Source: Spartobacteria bacterium UBA695
GTDB taxonomy: Bacteria > Verrucomicrobiota > Verrucomicrobiia > Chthoniobacterales > Chthoniobacteraceae
Direction: 5' to 3'
NCBI GenBank assembly: GCA_002298145.1
Contig: DBMP01000017.1
Span: 1 to 64,000, forward strand
DNA: 64,000 bases
Shown piece by piece: positions 63,713-64,000 of the stretch. Positions within the stretch are counted from its first letter, which is position 1; each line of letters starts with the position of its first letter. Made by a program: the position numbers and the translations under genes. The notes under the pieces are model-generated. The model was given only the letters and a program-made list of their open reading frames with translations. It did no database searches and was not told where the DNA came from.

Positions 63713-64000
63713 CTAGATGGCTTCCTGTTCCCGGATTTCCCCCGCTTCCACGCTGAAGATCCGGTCGCCCCATTCGCGGGCCCAGGCCTTGAGTTCGGGC
63801 CCGTTGAGCGGGCGCGGGATGGTTACTTCTTCGTTCTCCACAATGTGCCGGGCCAGGCCGCGGTAGATCTCGGCTTGGTCGGTTTCCGGCGCGGCTTCGA
63901 TGACCGTTTTGCCGTAAAGCTCGCTCTGGTTGACGACGAGCGAACGCGGCACGTAGCCGACGACGTGGGTGCCGGTGCGGTCCACGAAGTCGTCCACGAG
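63713..64000 (-). CDS. NifH-like ATPase (partial, runs off the window)
   Basis: Only the last 95 residues are in the window; the gene continues past base 64000. HVVGYVPRSLVVNQSELYGKTVIEA, EIYRGLARHIVENEEVTIPRPL and AREWGDRIF match the C-terminal third of NifH-family Fe proteins, where NifH has VPRDNVVQRAE and YRALARKVVDN. It should be the ATP-dependent electron donor of the two downstream component-1-like subunits. The P-loop and cluster cysteines lie outside the window. Confidence 0.85.
   Translation of the reverse strand, partial: LVDDFVDRTGTHVVGYVPRSLVVNQSELYGKTVIEAAPETDQAEIYRGLARHIVENEEVTIPRPLNGPELKAWAREWGDRIFSVEAGEIREQEAI

Overview
The window is a GC-rich chromosomal segment, densely packed with genes on both strands, with no rRNA, tRNA, CRISPR array or insertion sequence that I can recognise. 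The likely source is a Gram-negative diazotroph of the Verrucomicrobiota (Opitutales-like). This is inferred from a PEP-CTERM exported protease, a proteasome-type AAA ATPase next to Dop in an otherwise Gram-negative gene set, many secreted or lipoprotein genes, and SpoIIE/STAS partner-switch regulators. The phylum call is moderate, because no rRNA is present.

Layout. 1-9 kb: a GYF_2 protein, a class A PBP whose transpeptidase nucleophile motif is lost, an M42 peptidase, a NarL-type regulator, a VanX-like dipeptidase, a PEP-CTERM protease, grpE-dnaJ, a STAS protein and a lipoprotein. 9-14.5 kb: a pseudouridine synthase, acyltransferase, EamA transporter, membrane glycosyltransferase, esterase and MIF-like tautomerase. 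14.5-20.3 kb: proteasomal ATPase (ARC/Mpa) and Dop, then tatA, a nuclease-family protein and a TlpA-like protein without its CXXC. No Pup/UBact, PafA or 20S gene is visible. 20-29 kb: flavin disulfide oxidoreductase, copper P-type ATPase, DAHP synthase, LOG protein, GH75-like protein and a TMEM14-like protein. 29-38 kb: GH31 and GH57 glycosidases among two PP2C-type signalling phosphatases. 37.7-49.3 kb: rsmB, comB, rcnA with a Fur-like box, a TraB-like protein, hslR, a Tat-type binding lipoprotein overlapping a hybrid kinase, a sirtuin and a class A acid phosphatase.

49.4-57.3 kb is an iron-only (alternative) nitrogenase locus: anfH-anfD-anfG-anfK, two small accessory genes (a GGCT-fold protein and a flavin split-barrel protein), and the divergent activator anfA. 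I see sigma-54 (-24/-12) promoters before both anfH and anfA. Upstream of each are copies of one dyad motif of the form GTAC-N6-GTAC (variants GCAC-N6-GTGC and ATAC-N6-GTGC), the architecture reported for VnfA operators. This makes a self-contained AnfA-sigma54 regulatory circuit readable from sequence.

57.4-64 kb (minus strand) looks like one transcription unit: a NifH-like ATPase (cut by the window edge), two nitrogenase component-1-like subunits, an exported MTA/SAH-nucleosidase-family protein, an AzgA/NCS2-type purine permease, and metK. The partners point to sulfur or methionine salvage by a nitrogenase-like reductase, as in methylthio-alkane reductase. However, the NifD-like subunit has only one of the three P-cluster cysteines and lacks the FeMo-cofactor Cys/His ligands. 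The pair therefore carries a 3+1 cysteine set, like chlorophyllide reductase. This is my best candidate for an undescribed system in the window.
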